Of a DNA stretch of 64,000 nucleotides, positions 10,671 to 21,680 are shown in pieces; positions within the stretch are counted from its first letter, which is position 1; every line of letters begins with the position of its first letter. The notes beneath the pieces are model-generated. The model worked only from the letters and a program-made list of their open reading frames with translations. It ran no database searches and was not told the DNA's origin. The stretch is from Branchiostoma belcheri (taxonomy: Eukaryota > Chordata > Leptocardii > Amphioxiformes > Branchiostomatidae). The stretch lies in contig NW_017803887.1 of NCBI RefSeq assembly GCF_001625305.1, positions 1,645,919-1,709,918 of the forward strand, given 5' to 3'. The position numbers were made by a program, and so were the translations under genes.

Positions 10671-13600
10671 TTAGTACTCCATAGGTTGGTTTTCCTTGTC
10701 GTCTTCCCTTCTGACCAGTCTCTGGTCCTGTCCGCGCAGCTGTGTGATCTCAGCCTCCAGTTCCAGACAAGCTCGCTCAATCTCGTAGTTCTTACTCACC
10801 AGGCCCACCCAGCTAAAGAGAACACAGAAGGGAACACAACATGTCAGGAAATACTAGCAAACTACATGTAAATACTGGTCTCTTTGAGTTAAGACCCTGG
10901 CACACATTCAGAACCTTCCCCTGAAATCGGCTGGCATTCGGGAGCAGTCATGCCTACCTTTCTATACGAGGCAAAGCAAATTTGACTGAAATTTGAATCA
11001 AATTTGACTGCCAACCACACCATGATATACTCCCAAACACCAGCCAACCTCTGAATGTGTGATGGGCTAAACACAAAGAGACCCGTACTTTATCTGCTAC
11101 CAACCAACCATAGCTGAACTACCCATCTACTTTCAAATGTTTCGAAACATTCGGTTGGCACAGCCAAACAGTAGTCAATCTTGCTGAACACCAGCCAACC
11201 AGTTGATAACACACAACAACAGTTATTCAAGACTAAAAAAAGAAAATGTACCTGGCTTCCAACTCTCTGAGCTGATTTCCTGCAGCCATCTGTAGATTGT
11301 GTACAAAGGAATAAGAACTGTTAATACACCGTCATCATCTAAATTATCATCATCTCATGGTGTAAGATCTCTCAAGGAGGAACCCTTTCTTTGACTCCAC
11401 CAGCACGTCGGCAGAACATACATGTACTGCGCCTGCACGAACCTAGATTTTTTTTCTGCCCCTCAGTGTTAGGTCAATGTTGCATCAGAATTCTGCCCAT
11501 TGCAGACTTATCTTTTCAGATAGACAGAATGTCATCTATAAATACCCGAATATGACCTTAAAGTTTAACGAAATGTTCTGCCGAAGTTTTATGCAAAATA
11601 CGGGTTCTGCGCAGTACATGCTGACAATGTGCTGACTCCATCCGGAGTTGCTTTTTGCCATTTGGGGCCCAGGTGTTTAACAAGATTGTCTCTTTATCTT
11701 TTTGTTGGTTGAAACTGACCAATAAATACTGCAACACTAGCCATTGGCTAACATAAACCTTAAAGCACTGAAGTAGCTGTCTGACTACTGATTCCCTATA
11801 GGTTATGGGTTTAGGCAACAGGGAGAAGGTTAAGGGTTAGCCTTACACATGGGTATTAGAAGAAAGGGAAAGGTCATACTACGGGTACAACACAAGGCAC
11901 AAGAATGTTCTGGAAGTTCCTGTTTATTGACAAGTAGAATACATGTAGATTTAGAAAACATTGGAAATTGTTTCTTACTAACCTGGCCATGTTTTCTCTG
12001 CCAGTTCACCTCCTGAATTTGCTTTCTGCGAATAAATTTTGAAAAAAAAAGTCAGTTACCTACAATACACCTGGAAACATTACACTTTTACAATGTACAG
12101 ACTATATTTATGGTAAAGCACATTTACCTAAAAGATACCACATTGCCTGAAGGAAACCCACATGTATCTTGAAGAAACCACACTTACCTTAAAGATACCA
12201 GCTCCTTCTGTGCCTTTTCAACCATCTTCACTAGCAGGCTATGGGGAAAAATAAATAGATGGAAAAATATATCAGTACTGTACATGTACAAATGTATTAC
12301 CATAGAGATACTTGACCATAATACAATATAACATATACTGTACTTTACTTACTGTATTTTATTTACTTTTTACTATACAATGTATGAAAAACACTTACTT
12401 GTTGTGTCCCTTCCAGGCATTTGACCCAAATGTGGACATAAGCTCCAGATTTTCTATTCTGTGGAAAGAAAAAGAAACAATACATCTTGTCAGTAAGACA
12501 CTCTTTTCCAGTTACAACAACAGATTCTGAACATAGCAATTTAGACATGGGTTTTACAAAACATAAATAAATACAGATTTTTGGAAGATACTTCAGTCTA
12601 CATTAAACTGCTTTGCCTATAACTGCAAGAGTTGTCAAATGATATGAAATTTTCCCAGACTTTTCCACACTTTTCATGACATGTGAGTCATTGACATAAA
12701 TTCAATTTTCCATGACAACTTCATCCCCTCCCATACCTCGTTGCCTGGTGTTCCAACTGCGCCATGGAATTTTCCACGCACTCAGTCCAGGCTGCGATGT
12801 CGTTCCTCTGTCCAGACAGCGGAGCAGGAAGTTCATACCTGCACGAACAAGAAAGTCATGCCTTTAGTATCATACTTAGAGTCATCAACCAAGGATTGAG
12901 GTGTTGAAATCTCTTTTTTTTTAATTTTATTTATTTAATCTTCAAAGACAAAAGACACCTGGGTAGCTCCTTCAGCCAAAGCTGATTTCCAAGGAGGCCC
13001 AGGGGGGTACAATAAGTAAAAGAATAAAAAATCATACAAAGTACATAACAAAAGAAATCAAATAAAATCAATTTTCCTAGAACTAGACCTACCATAGACT
13101 TTGCTGCTAACAAGAGGCATCTTAACAAGACAGCTTTAAACAATGTTGGAAGTTAGACTGATGTGCAAAGGTCAAAGGATAGGTGAGAAAGGTCATTCAT
13201 ACAGAATACTAAATGGTGCATTCTGTATCACCTGACGTACCAATAAGGGCTGGGACCAAGGGTGATTCAGAAAAAAAGTTTTTTTGCTGTATCACTATCA
13301 GTCAAGAACCAAGAAACATTTAGTATGTAACATTGTTTTACCTTTTCATGCTGAGAAGCTCCATGGGCTGTCTCTTCTCCAGTCTTTCAAATTCTGACTT
13401 CATCACTTCAGTCTGTCAACAGGGCATTAAGTCCATTTTAGCCAGTCATTATCAATCAATGACATTCTATTCTAATAAAAAGTAGGGTAAGAAAACCTGC
13501 AAAGATCTTGATACCAGTTTATACTGTCAAAGACATGCAATAAGTACTGTAATTCACTTATTATTCCTGGAAGCAAAATTTCGCATTCTGACTGAGAAAA

Positions 13601-14756
13601 ATGGACAGATTCAAAGTCAAGAACTATATGTTTGCAGTGGTGGCAGGTGCAAAATAAAGTGGGTGAATTATCTGTTTGTGGTAATGATAAATTCATGGTA
13701 CAGAAGTGACCTCAAAAACCGCAAACATAAAAGTACACACGTGTACATGAACCACGAATGTTAAGTGATTTCCACTACCATCTAAAATCATGAAAAAACC
13801 TGAGGTTTGGAAAGTTAATTTTGCTCTATCATATCTCCATTATTTCTTCATCAAACAATCTTAGGATTTGATTTATTGCATTTTATTATATATCATACTT
13901 TGGAAATCTTTTTTAATGAATTCATAAGAGATTAGAACCATTTACCTCAAAAGCTGAATAATCGGGAGTTGGCAGGTAACTCAGGTAGTTTTTTGTTGGT
14001 CGATAACGTCTGGTTTCTTCCTCCACTAGAGCCTGGGCCTGCAAGTTTAAGTTAACAAAGTCACTGGGTTAATTTCTAAGGATCGACATACATAAATAAA
14101 CTATGCTGTATACAATACACCACTGTTTAAAATGATATACTAATTAGTAATTCAACAAAGAACTATTCTGAAGATATTAAAGTGAATATTTTATGCATGA
14201 TACATTTCAATCATGAAAAATCAATTTTAATTCTCAGATAAATATTCATCCATATACTTATAGTTAGTATAACCAAGTACGTTCTATTTGGTATAACATA
14301 ACGTTGAGGATAACGCGTCATAGAGTATCTAAAAGTAAAACGGTTTGTCATAATTTTATTGCCATAATTTATATTACCTTATGACTTTATGTTGATATTG
14401 TAGTACACACAAATGCCAAGTGCTTACTAAAAGTGCAAAGTTGGCAAAGGTTAACTGAATATATAAGATTTATAAACATTTTAGTCTAGTTTATTCCTGA
14501 CCAGACACACAACACATGTAGTGTTTTCACCATACCCATGCTGACACAAAAGCCCCCCTCCCACAATTGAAACCCACATTTCATCGCTTCCTTTGCACCA
14601 CAGGAATCAATGATTCTACTTCACTCTATCTGACGGTGTTCTCTGTAGTCTAGAGCTCCCTCGCACACACAAACCTACCAATTCGCGAACGCCGGGGTCG
14701 TCATAGCCCTGGTCAAAGTACGGCAAAGCGTCGATCAAAACGACTTCTCCGGCCAT
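10671..14756 (-). CDS. BCAS2: BCAS2 / SPF27 pre-mRNA-splicing factor
   Basis: Core subunit of the PRP19/CDC5L complex, required for spliceosome activation in the nucleus. Exons in transcription order: 14756-14679, 14038-13946, 13412-13342, 12838-12737, 12458-12399, 12238-12188, 12025-11983, 11289-11252 and 10812-10671. Phases agree throughout and give 225 aa, the same length as human BCAS2. Landmarks are [11 protein letters not shown] (residues 9-19), [73 protein letters not shown]-like VNWQRKHGQ, and the C-terminal helix [20 protein letters not shown], ending NQPMEY. The C-terminal half is coiled-coil, as in the family. It is divergent from the aldo-keto reductase, with 297 bp between the start codons. 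Confidence 0.97.
11404..11625. repeat. Dispersed ~220-bp element (copy 2)
   Basis: Begins CAGCACGTCGGCAGAACAT with GCGCCTGCACGAACC. It ends with an inverted CGGGTTCTGCGCAGTACATG. Same family as 9345-9560. It lies in BCAS2 intron 7. Confidence 0.6.
12905..13145 (-). repeat. LINE 3'-tail-like repeat
   Basis: On the minus strand the sequence runs through CCCCTGGGCCTCCTTGGAAA and TTTGAAGATTAAATAAATAA into an A-rich end. This is the pattern of L2/CR1-type 3' untranslated tails. No ORF. BCAS2 intron 3. Confidence 0.5.
13450..13940. other. BCAS2 intron 2, no feature seen
   Basis: AT-rich intron sequence. A 74-codon minus-strand open frame has no domain or splice context. The next intron (14039-14678) also shows nothing beyond AT-rich unique sequence. 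Confidence 0.6.
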
Positions 14757-15053
14757 GTTGCTTTCTTCTTTTTGATGTACTGTATGTCATCGGCCTTTGT
14801 CCCTGCTATTGGTTAAAGCATGTATCATACGTTGCTTTGATTGGTGTAAAGGACGCCAAAATGTAACAACCCGTATTGTGATTGGTTCACTTATATGCAA
14901 AGTAGCTGCATGCTAAATTGCCGGATGCCCAGATTTTGACCGCACTTTGACCCCACAGCTGCTAGCGTGGCGCGAAACAGGAGGTGGTTAGGAAGGTACA
15001 CGCTCTGACTTTTCCCCAAGATTCTCCGACTTCACAAGACCCTCCTAAGAAAG
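14757..15053. promoter_or_regulatory. Bidirectional promoter with three inverted CCAAT boxes
   Basis: The BCAS2 start (minus) and the aldo-keto reductase start (plus) are 297 bp apart. Three ATTGG motifs (CCAAT on the minus strand) lie at 14808-14812, 14840-14844 and 14881-14885, spaced 32 and 41 bp. This fits NF-Y binding, common in divergent housekeeping promoters. No TATA box is evident at a sensible distance. Confidence 0.7.
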
Positions 15054-18000
15054 ATGGCAGTGCCTTCTGTCCAGCTTCCCTCGGGTGCAAAGATGCCGGT
15101 TCTCGGACTTGGTACATGGAAATCCAAACCAGGAGAGGTAAGAGCTAAAAATCAGTTCCTTTCCACAAAAAAAGTAGTGTGACCGGCCTCTGGATGAACC
15201 TTTGTACTTTCTGGAAAAGACGCCCTTTATATAATATCTCGAGTTGCTTAACTCCGTAAACTCCATTGCATAAATACAATCCCACCGTAGCAACCAAAGA
15301 AAATGTTGCTATGTGCTTTAGATGATTAATTTTTCCTTTGGTGACACGATTGCACACTCTCACACTCGGTCACAGACTGATAATTTACTTTAGGGGGGAG
15401 GGGCAAAAGAAAACGCCGGTAAACTCACCCAAAGCACACCCCCTCGACCTCAGTGAAAAACAGTGACGTAGCATAATTTGAGGAGGGCCTGCATGGGGTT
15501 TTTACAGAGTGTAATCAGCCGTTTTAATTCCACATAATTTGTAGCCAGGTTGCTCAAATTCAACATGATACATACACGTATAACGTTAGCTGCTGCCTTT
15601 TGGAATTATAAGCATAGAGGTGTTGGCAGTATCCCCCATGCAGACCCCCACGAAGTTACGAAGAAAGCCACCCTGGCTAAAGAAAATAGAAACAAAATGT
15701 ATAAATACAATAGGCCTTACACAATACCAATGTTGTGACCACAGTCTTTTATTACTTTAGTACAGTCTAAATTTTTCTGATTTCTGCACAGGTAACCGAA
15801 GCCGTGAAAGCTGCTATCGACGCGGGCTACAGGCACATCGACTGCGCCTTCGTGTATGGTAATGAGAACGAAGTCGGCGCCGGGCTCAAGGCCAAGTTCG
15901 ACGAAGGGGTCATCAAGAGGGAGGACATCTTCATCACCAGGTGGGCTTGTAGCCATGGCAACTATGGAAGCAATAATCTTTTTCTTTCTCAGTGCACCAA
16001 AACCAGCTATACTTGTAACGTTGTCAAGTTGACTATAACCAATCATATACCTAGCCTCCATAGCATGCTAAAAACTGGGGGTCTTCAGGGTCTTTAGGAG
16101 CTTTTATGTGCGATTTTCTGATTGCATATAGACAACATAGCGGGCCTGGTTGAGTTACCCATTTTTGGCTAATCAGAAAACAGCCGAAGACCACCAAACC
16201 CCCAGTTGTATAAGCCTGCTATGGAGGCTATCATATACCAGAAATCAAAGAAATCTGTCAAACCCACCATGAGTTATAGCTGCAAACACATGAACACGAC
16301 CGAAAACAGTACCTTCCCACCAAAGGTGGTAAGGAAGGATAGATTAGCCTTGCAGGATTGTTTTTTTATTAGCTCTTTGCTTATATTATATCAATTGTGA
16401 TTGTCATGCAATAAAGTAAGTAATTTACTCATTCATTTGTTCGTTCGTTCATTCATTCATTCATTCATTCATTCATTCATTCATTCATTCATTCATTCAT
16501 CCATCCATCCATCCATCCATCCATCCATTCATTCATTCATTCATTCAGTCATTTTTTTATTTGTTTGTTTCTTCGTTCATTCTTCAGTAAGATCTGGAAC
16601 ACCTTTCACCATCCAGACGATGTGGAGGGGGCTGTGAGGAAGAGCCTAACAGGCCTGGGGGTAGACTACCTGGATCTCTACCTCATCCACTGGCCAATGG
16701 CGTACAAGCGCGGCCCAGAAATGTTTCCCAAGGACGCGGACGGGAAGTTTATACGAGAGGAGATCCCTTTCACCGACACATGGAAGGTTAGTTGGGGGGG
16801 ATTCTTGTAGGGGCCTGCATGGGGAAGGGGGTCCTGACAACACTTTAAACATGTACTATATTCATGAAAATAATGGCTATATAATCAAACCAAATACAAT
16901 GTTTAACACATTCCTTCAGCACTTCAGTTTCGACAGGCATTTCTTCAAATGCACATCATTTATGATCACTTGTGAAGTGCCTTGAAAATTTCCCAAGGAT
17001 GTGTCTTTGGGAAAGGCACTTATCGGTAACACAACTTTCCTCCCTCCACCCAGGTGTAAAATGTACCTGACTTCAGTTGGGGCGGTAAAGGCCTGGCTTG
17101 AAGGCCTAAAGGCCCACTGCCCCTATGGCCTAAAAAAGGCCACGGAACAACCATCAACTTTTTAATGATTGAATGAAGACCTTTATTGTACATTTTGCCC
17201 CACTGGGCTAAAGACAGGTCACATATTGACAAAGTACATCAATGTTGATAATAAAACGGCTATAGTACACAAGTACTTTCAACTTCCTCTCGCTTTCTGG
17301 TAATCTTATTTAATGATTAACAGGGTGCACTAACCAGGCATTGTGTCCTGGCTAAGATGTGTCAAAGGTGTGTGGTCACAGACCTTTGACCGAATTTCTC
17401 TGTTGCCAGGGGAGACAAATCTCCAAGCAGCTCTTTTGATGGCTGCAAGACAGTATCAAGCTGGCAGGGGGCAGTATCCAATATACCACTGGCTGGTGAA
17501 AAGAAAGATACCCGTACAAAAAAGCCTGGTAAAAATAAACAGAAGCCTACTACTTGTAAACCTCTGCTTTTATTTTTTGCCTTTCAGTGGGTTGCACCAG
17601 TTATACCAGGGGCAACAATCTAGATGTATGAATGAGTGAGTGAGTGAATAAATGAGTAAATGAATGACAAAGCCTTGCCTTTTCCCATTGACTTCAGGCC
17701 CTTGAAGCTTGTGTAGAAGATGGACTGCTGAAGAACATCGGGCTGTCCAACTTCAACAGTAAACAGATTCAGGCTGTCATTGACATCGCCAAGGTCAAAC
17801 CTTCTGTCCTACAGGTATGTTGAGTAGGGCTTTACACATGTGTAAACTAGTGCTGTACAGGTGTGTTAACTAGTGCTGTACAGGTGTGTTAAGTAGGGCT
17901 GTACAGGTGTGTTAACTAGGGCTGTGCAGGTGTGTTAACTAGGGCTGTGCAGGTGTGTTAACTAGGGCTGTACAGGTGTGTTAACTAGGGCTGTGCAGGT

Positions 18001-19275
18001 GTGTTAACTAGGGCTGTACAGGTGTGTTAACTAGGGCTGTACAGGTGTATGAACTAGGGCTGTACAGTTGTGTTAACTAGGGCTGTACAGGTGTGTTAAC
18101 TAGGGCTGTGCAGGTGTGTTAACTAGGGCTGTAAAGGTGTGCTAAGTAGAGCTGTGCAGGTGTGTTAAGTAGGGCTGTGCAGGTGTGTTAACTAGGACTG
18201 TGCAGGTGTGTTAACTAGGACTGTGCAGGCGTGTAAACTAGGGCTGTGCAGGTGTATGAACTAGGGCTGTACAGGTGTGTTAACTAGGGCTACTTTGTGT
18301 AACAACTCTAGGTGGAGTGCCACCCTTACCTGAACCAGAAACAGCTGCTACAGTTTGCCCAAGAGAAGGGTTTGGTGTTCACGGCCTACAGTCCGCTGGG
18401 CTCCCCTGACAGACCCTGGGCCAAGCCTGAAGACCCCTCCATCATGGAGGACCCCAAACTCAAGCCGATCGCAGACAAATATGGCAAGTCTGTGGCTCAG
18501 GTGAGATGAAATCCTCCCCACACCTTTCTCTGTTTCTGTAGCCCTTAGGCCACACAGTTTTGCAACCACTTATAAGACTACAGCAGGGAGCTAGCCTACT
18601 GCTAGTGATGTGTGTTAAACTGTAGACAAATATGGCAAGTCTGTGGCTCAGGTGAGATGAAATCCTCCCCACACCTTTCTCTGTTTCTATAGCCATTTGG
18701 CCACATAGCTTTGCAAGCACAGATGATACTACAGCAGGGGGTTAGTCTACTGCTAGTGATGTGTGTTAAACTGCAGACAAATATGGCAAGTCTGTGGCTC
18801 ATTTCAGATGCAATCCATCCCACACCTTACGGTAGTGCCAATCTCAGTGTTGCTGTTGTTGCTAAAGCCTGGTCACAAAACTGATATCTAGTAACAAGTG
18901 GGGTTTCTTTGATAATATGCATGATTTTTCAGGTGAAAGATTAGCTTTCGAGTGAGCTAAACTGGATCAAGATCACTTTGATTATCATAGTATTTTGTCT
19001 TCTGTCATTAACGACTTACAACTAATAGATCTAATCTACAAATAATCTTCTTCATGTTCTTGTAGGTCCTTATTCGCTGGGGAGTCCAGCGCGACACGAT
19101 CGTCATCCCGAAGAGCGTCACGCCGGCAAGGATCCGACAGAACCTTGACGTGTTCGATTTCGCACTGACGGACGAGGAGATGGTGGTGATCGACGGGTTC
19201 AACATCCCGTACCGCGCCTGCCACCTGGACTGGGTCAACTTCATGCCCGACTGGCCTTTCCACGAGCCTTTTTAA
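15054..19275 (+). CDS. Aldo-keto reductase, AKR1B (aldose reductase)-like
   Basis: NADPH-dependent reduction of aldehydes and sugars in the cytosol. Exons: 15054-15137, 15792-15940, 16588-16786, 17698-17814, 18312-18500 and 19066-19275, in phase, giving 315 aa (human aldose reductase 316). The catalytic tetrad is intact: Asp45 and Tyr50 in [13 protein letters not shown], Lys79 in SKIWN and His112 in YLIHWP. The cofactor site [13 protein letters not shown] is present, as are GLSNFN and VECHPYLNQ. The block [17 protein letters not shown] is very close to AKR1B members, and the C-terminus PFHEPF resembles PFHEEF of aldose reductase, so AKR1B is favoured over AKR1A. The substrate cannot be told, because the C-terminal loop ([11 protein letters not shown]) differs. 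Introns 4 and 5 carry unusual duplications of the adjacent exon edges. Confidence 0.95.
16052..16230. mobile_element. MITE with 9-bp target duplication (Mutator-like)
   Basis: The termini are TAGCCTCCATAGC and GCTATGGAGGCTA, with further inverted similarity (ACTGGGGG / CCCCCAGT). TCATATACC is repeated exactly at 16043-16051 and 16231-16239. The element is 179 bp, non-coding, in AKR intron 2. A 9-bp duplication is typical of Mutator-like transposases. Confidence 0.85.
16385..16560 (+). repeat. (ATTC)n/(ATCC)n microsatellite, likely LINE tail
   Basis: A GCAATAAAGTAAG stretch leads into about 30 ATTC/ATCC tetramers. AATAAA followed by a simple-repeat tail is typical of an inserted LINE 3' end. 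The array ends about 30 bp before AKR exon 3. Confidence 0.8.
17040..17245 (-). repeat. LINE 3'-tail-like repeat
   Basis: Minus-strand sequence with GCCCAGTGGGGCAAAATGTAC, then AATAAAGGTCTTCATTCAAT. This is an L2/CR1-style 3' end with an ATTCA tail. Upstream it carries several palindromic AGGCC stretches. AKR intron 3. Confidence 0.55.
17815..18300 (+). repeat. 23-bp minisatellite seeded on the exon 4 splice donor
   Basis: About 20 copies of AGGTGTGTTAACTAGGGCTG plus TGC/TAC fill nearly all of AKR intron 4, starting at the donor. The genuine junction reads TACAG|GTATGTTGAGTAGGGCT, nearly the same as the unit TACAG-GTGTGTTAAGTAGGGCT. The array therefore appears to have expanded from the exon-intron border, and every unit offers a CAG|GTGTGT-like donor. 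Confidence 0.9.
18474..18825 (+). repeat. 151-bp tandem duplication of AKR exon 5 end
   Basis: The last ~27 bp of exon 5 plus its donor and following intron are repeated. GACAAATATGGCAAGTCTGT starts at 18474, 18625 and 18776, exactly 151 bp apart. Copy 2 keeps an upstream CTGTAG and the donor CAG|GTGAGA, so it could act as a 26-nt exon, which would shift the frame. Copy 3 has lost the donor (CATTTCAG). Confidence 0.9.
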
Positions 19276-19717
19276 TTTGCATTCTGCCCTGGCTTCTGTT
19301 CCAAACAAGCACACATTCAATTCTTAGTTCCAAACAGGCACATGTTCATTTCTTAGTATTAGGCCATAATGATTTTATTATGATATGGATGACATTCTCT
19401 GTGAACCTCAAAACCGATGTGTGAGTGTGAAGAAAAAAAGTTGCCTTCAATTTGAAATCTAAGTGGTCAGGAAGGTTGAACAAAGTTTTCCACCGTGGTT
19501 TTTGTTCCAAACTTCACCAAAGCCACCCAGTTGACTTAATGGCTGTATCACACCAAAGATCAAGTACAGAACTGAATATGGCATAAATGCCTCCCTTTAA
19601 TTAATTCTGGAAATGTTCATGTGTTTTACATATGAATGTTCATGGCTCCATATGTGTTTTAATTACATTATATAATTACATGGTTTTTAGGGTTGTTTCA
19701 TCTGTGAAGTGTGAACT
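19276..19717. other. AKR 3' region, no gene seen
   Basis: AT-rich 3' flank after the AKR stop. Nothing coding and no clear canonical poly(A) hexamer close to the stop. Confidence 0.5.
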
Positions 19718-19721
19718 TTAA

Positions 19722-20080
19722 AGGCGTCCAATGCAATTTCAGGGTGGCAAACAAAAATATTCTGGATGAGGAAATCTGATATTCACATTTACAGTAATTT
19801 TTAAGCACATTTTGTCATACTTGAAGCATTAGCCCCAAAACAAACTACAATGTATGAGGCATTGCTTTTTTTAGGTACCACCTATGAATAGCTAGAACCG
19901 GCCTATGATACAAAAAAATGAAACTGTTTTCCATCAGTGACATTGCATTTTTGCCTCACAGATATGAGTATGCTATGAAATAGGATTGATTTCATCTTAC
20001 TGCATGTACATTAAAAGAATTACCAAAAAAAATGACATTGAAACTTCAGTTTTACTACCGTGTAATTTCATTGGATGCCT
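19722..20080. mobile_element. MITE with TTAA target site, AGGC termini (copy A)
   Basis: The left end AGGCGTCCAATGCAATTTCA and right end TGTAATTTCATTGGATGCCT are inverted, each flanked by TTAA (19718-19721, 20081-20084). 359 bp, non-coding. The TTAA duplication indicates piggyBac- or Kolobok-type mobilisation. It shares the AGGC terminus with 37355-38025. Confidence 0.85.
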
Positions 20081-20489
20081 TTAAAACATTGCAAACACAA
20101 GAACCTTCTTTCATATCATGAAATGAAATCCCTTTGAACAATACAAGTTATGTTGAGAATTTATCCAATCTGTTAATTTATCCAGAATTCCATGGGCATG
20201 TCTAGTCGGTATTTCTGATTCTAGCTTAAGTCTTAAAAGGAGATAATTATAAGATTGATAATGATAAACAGTTGATAATGAGAACCTATGTATAGAGACT
20301 GCCTTCACGCACAATGATTACACAAGCTAAGATGATTATTGGGAATATTTTGAGATTTGAAAATAGATTTTAAGCTTTCTTGAGGTGTAATTCAGCATTA
20401 AAAGCCTAATTCTTACTTATGGTGTTCTTCTCTTCTCTCAGAACTAATGATATAGACACCCAGAACAACATGAAGTATTCACGTGTAAG

Positions 20490-20886
20490 TAGTGATGCAT
20501 ACCGGTTCACTGGACTTGGATCCGGACTTGTAAGAATGTTTAGGTTCAAGTCCAAAAAATACCTAAAAGTCAAGAACCGAGTCCGGACTTATTACCATAA
20601 ATGACCATTTCACATACCCCTTTTCTTTCCAAACCACCTAAAACCTTCCGTAGATTGTAAAATCTTTGCTGCAAAACGAAGAAAACAGCATTGTCAAGTA
20701 CCGGCTTCCATGTTGTGTGGCCAAAGTTTCACCCTGACAACATTGCAAGGTTGCAAACATGCAATTTTGTATATGCCATGGGTTTGGGTCCGGACTTACA
20801 AGTCTGGACCTGAAGCTAAACCTCTGGACTTGAATCCGGACCTGAACCTAAAATAAATAATAATTGGGTTTAGGTATGCATCACTA
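20490..20886. mobile_element. hAT-like MITE
   Basis: The termini TAGTGATGCATACC and GGTATGCATCACTA are perfectly inverted over 14 bp. The 8-bp flanks CGTGTAAG and ATTGTAAG agree at 6 of 8 positions, as in an aged hAT target duplication. The interior is made of short GTCCGGACTT-like motifs in both orientations. No transposase. Confidence 0.75.
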
Positions 20887-20921
20887 ATTGTAAGAATAAG
20901 TACTGCACAGAGCTAGTTGTA

Positions 20922-21296
20922 TAGGCCACAGCATGTAAATTTTATGGACTCCAAATCTAATGCGATAAGGAAAAAAACAATGCGGTCCCCGCAAAACATG
21001 ATTCTTCACTTACAAATTTTGGCATCATAAACCTTGTTATAAAACAAGAAATGATACCTTTATTGTGCTAAGTTTACTGCCAACTACTATAACATCCATT
21101 TGTCACTAAAGCTACGTTTGAGAAATAAAAGTTTTCAATGATTAGTGAGTGGGAATATCACATATAATCTTTAACTATTTTCGGCATGTTGATCACCATC
21201 AGAGGGCAACAGAATTTCTTCTTTTTGTTTCCAAAATCACTCAAAAATTAATGTGCGCGCTGATGTCATACATAAAAATTACTTGCTGTGGCCTTA
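20922..21296. mobile_element. MITE with TAGGCCACAGCA termini
   Basis: Left TAGGCCACAGCATGTAAATT and right AATTACTTGCTGTGGCCTTA are inverted (about 25 bp with two indels). ~375 bp, non-coding, 35 bp from the hAT-like MITE. The target duplication is not clear. Confidence 0.7.
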
Positions 21297-21680
21297 GTCA
21301 CAAAAACATCGCTGTCATGCTCAGCTGACAACACAGCCTTGACATGTCTAAAATACTACTCCCCGCATTTTGAGAGCTGATTACTTTATAAGTGTTTAGA
21401 TTTCAGTTATTTCAGCTAAATTGAAATTTGTTTGTTCTGACATCAAACATGACTTCAAAGACCCTCATCACAAACATGGTGCTCTAATGTGAATACCTTC
21501 ATGCGAACACTCGTGTAGAAGCAGCCAGACAATTGTGCCTTCATTTCATTTTCGAAACGATAAAATAAATGTCATAGTTTAATCATTCAGTGAGAATTCC
21601 AGCGGGCTCAGGGCAACAGTAGAATAAATGTAGTCGCGTGTACATCATAGTTTAATCATTCGGTAGAAAGTCTTCGTGCT

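Noticed and set aside
15717..16061. 114-codon minus-strand frame over AKR exon 2
   Set aside because: Antisense shadow of a GC-rich conserved exon.
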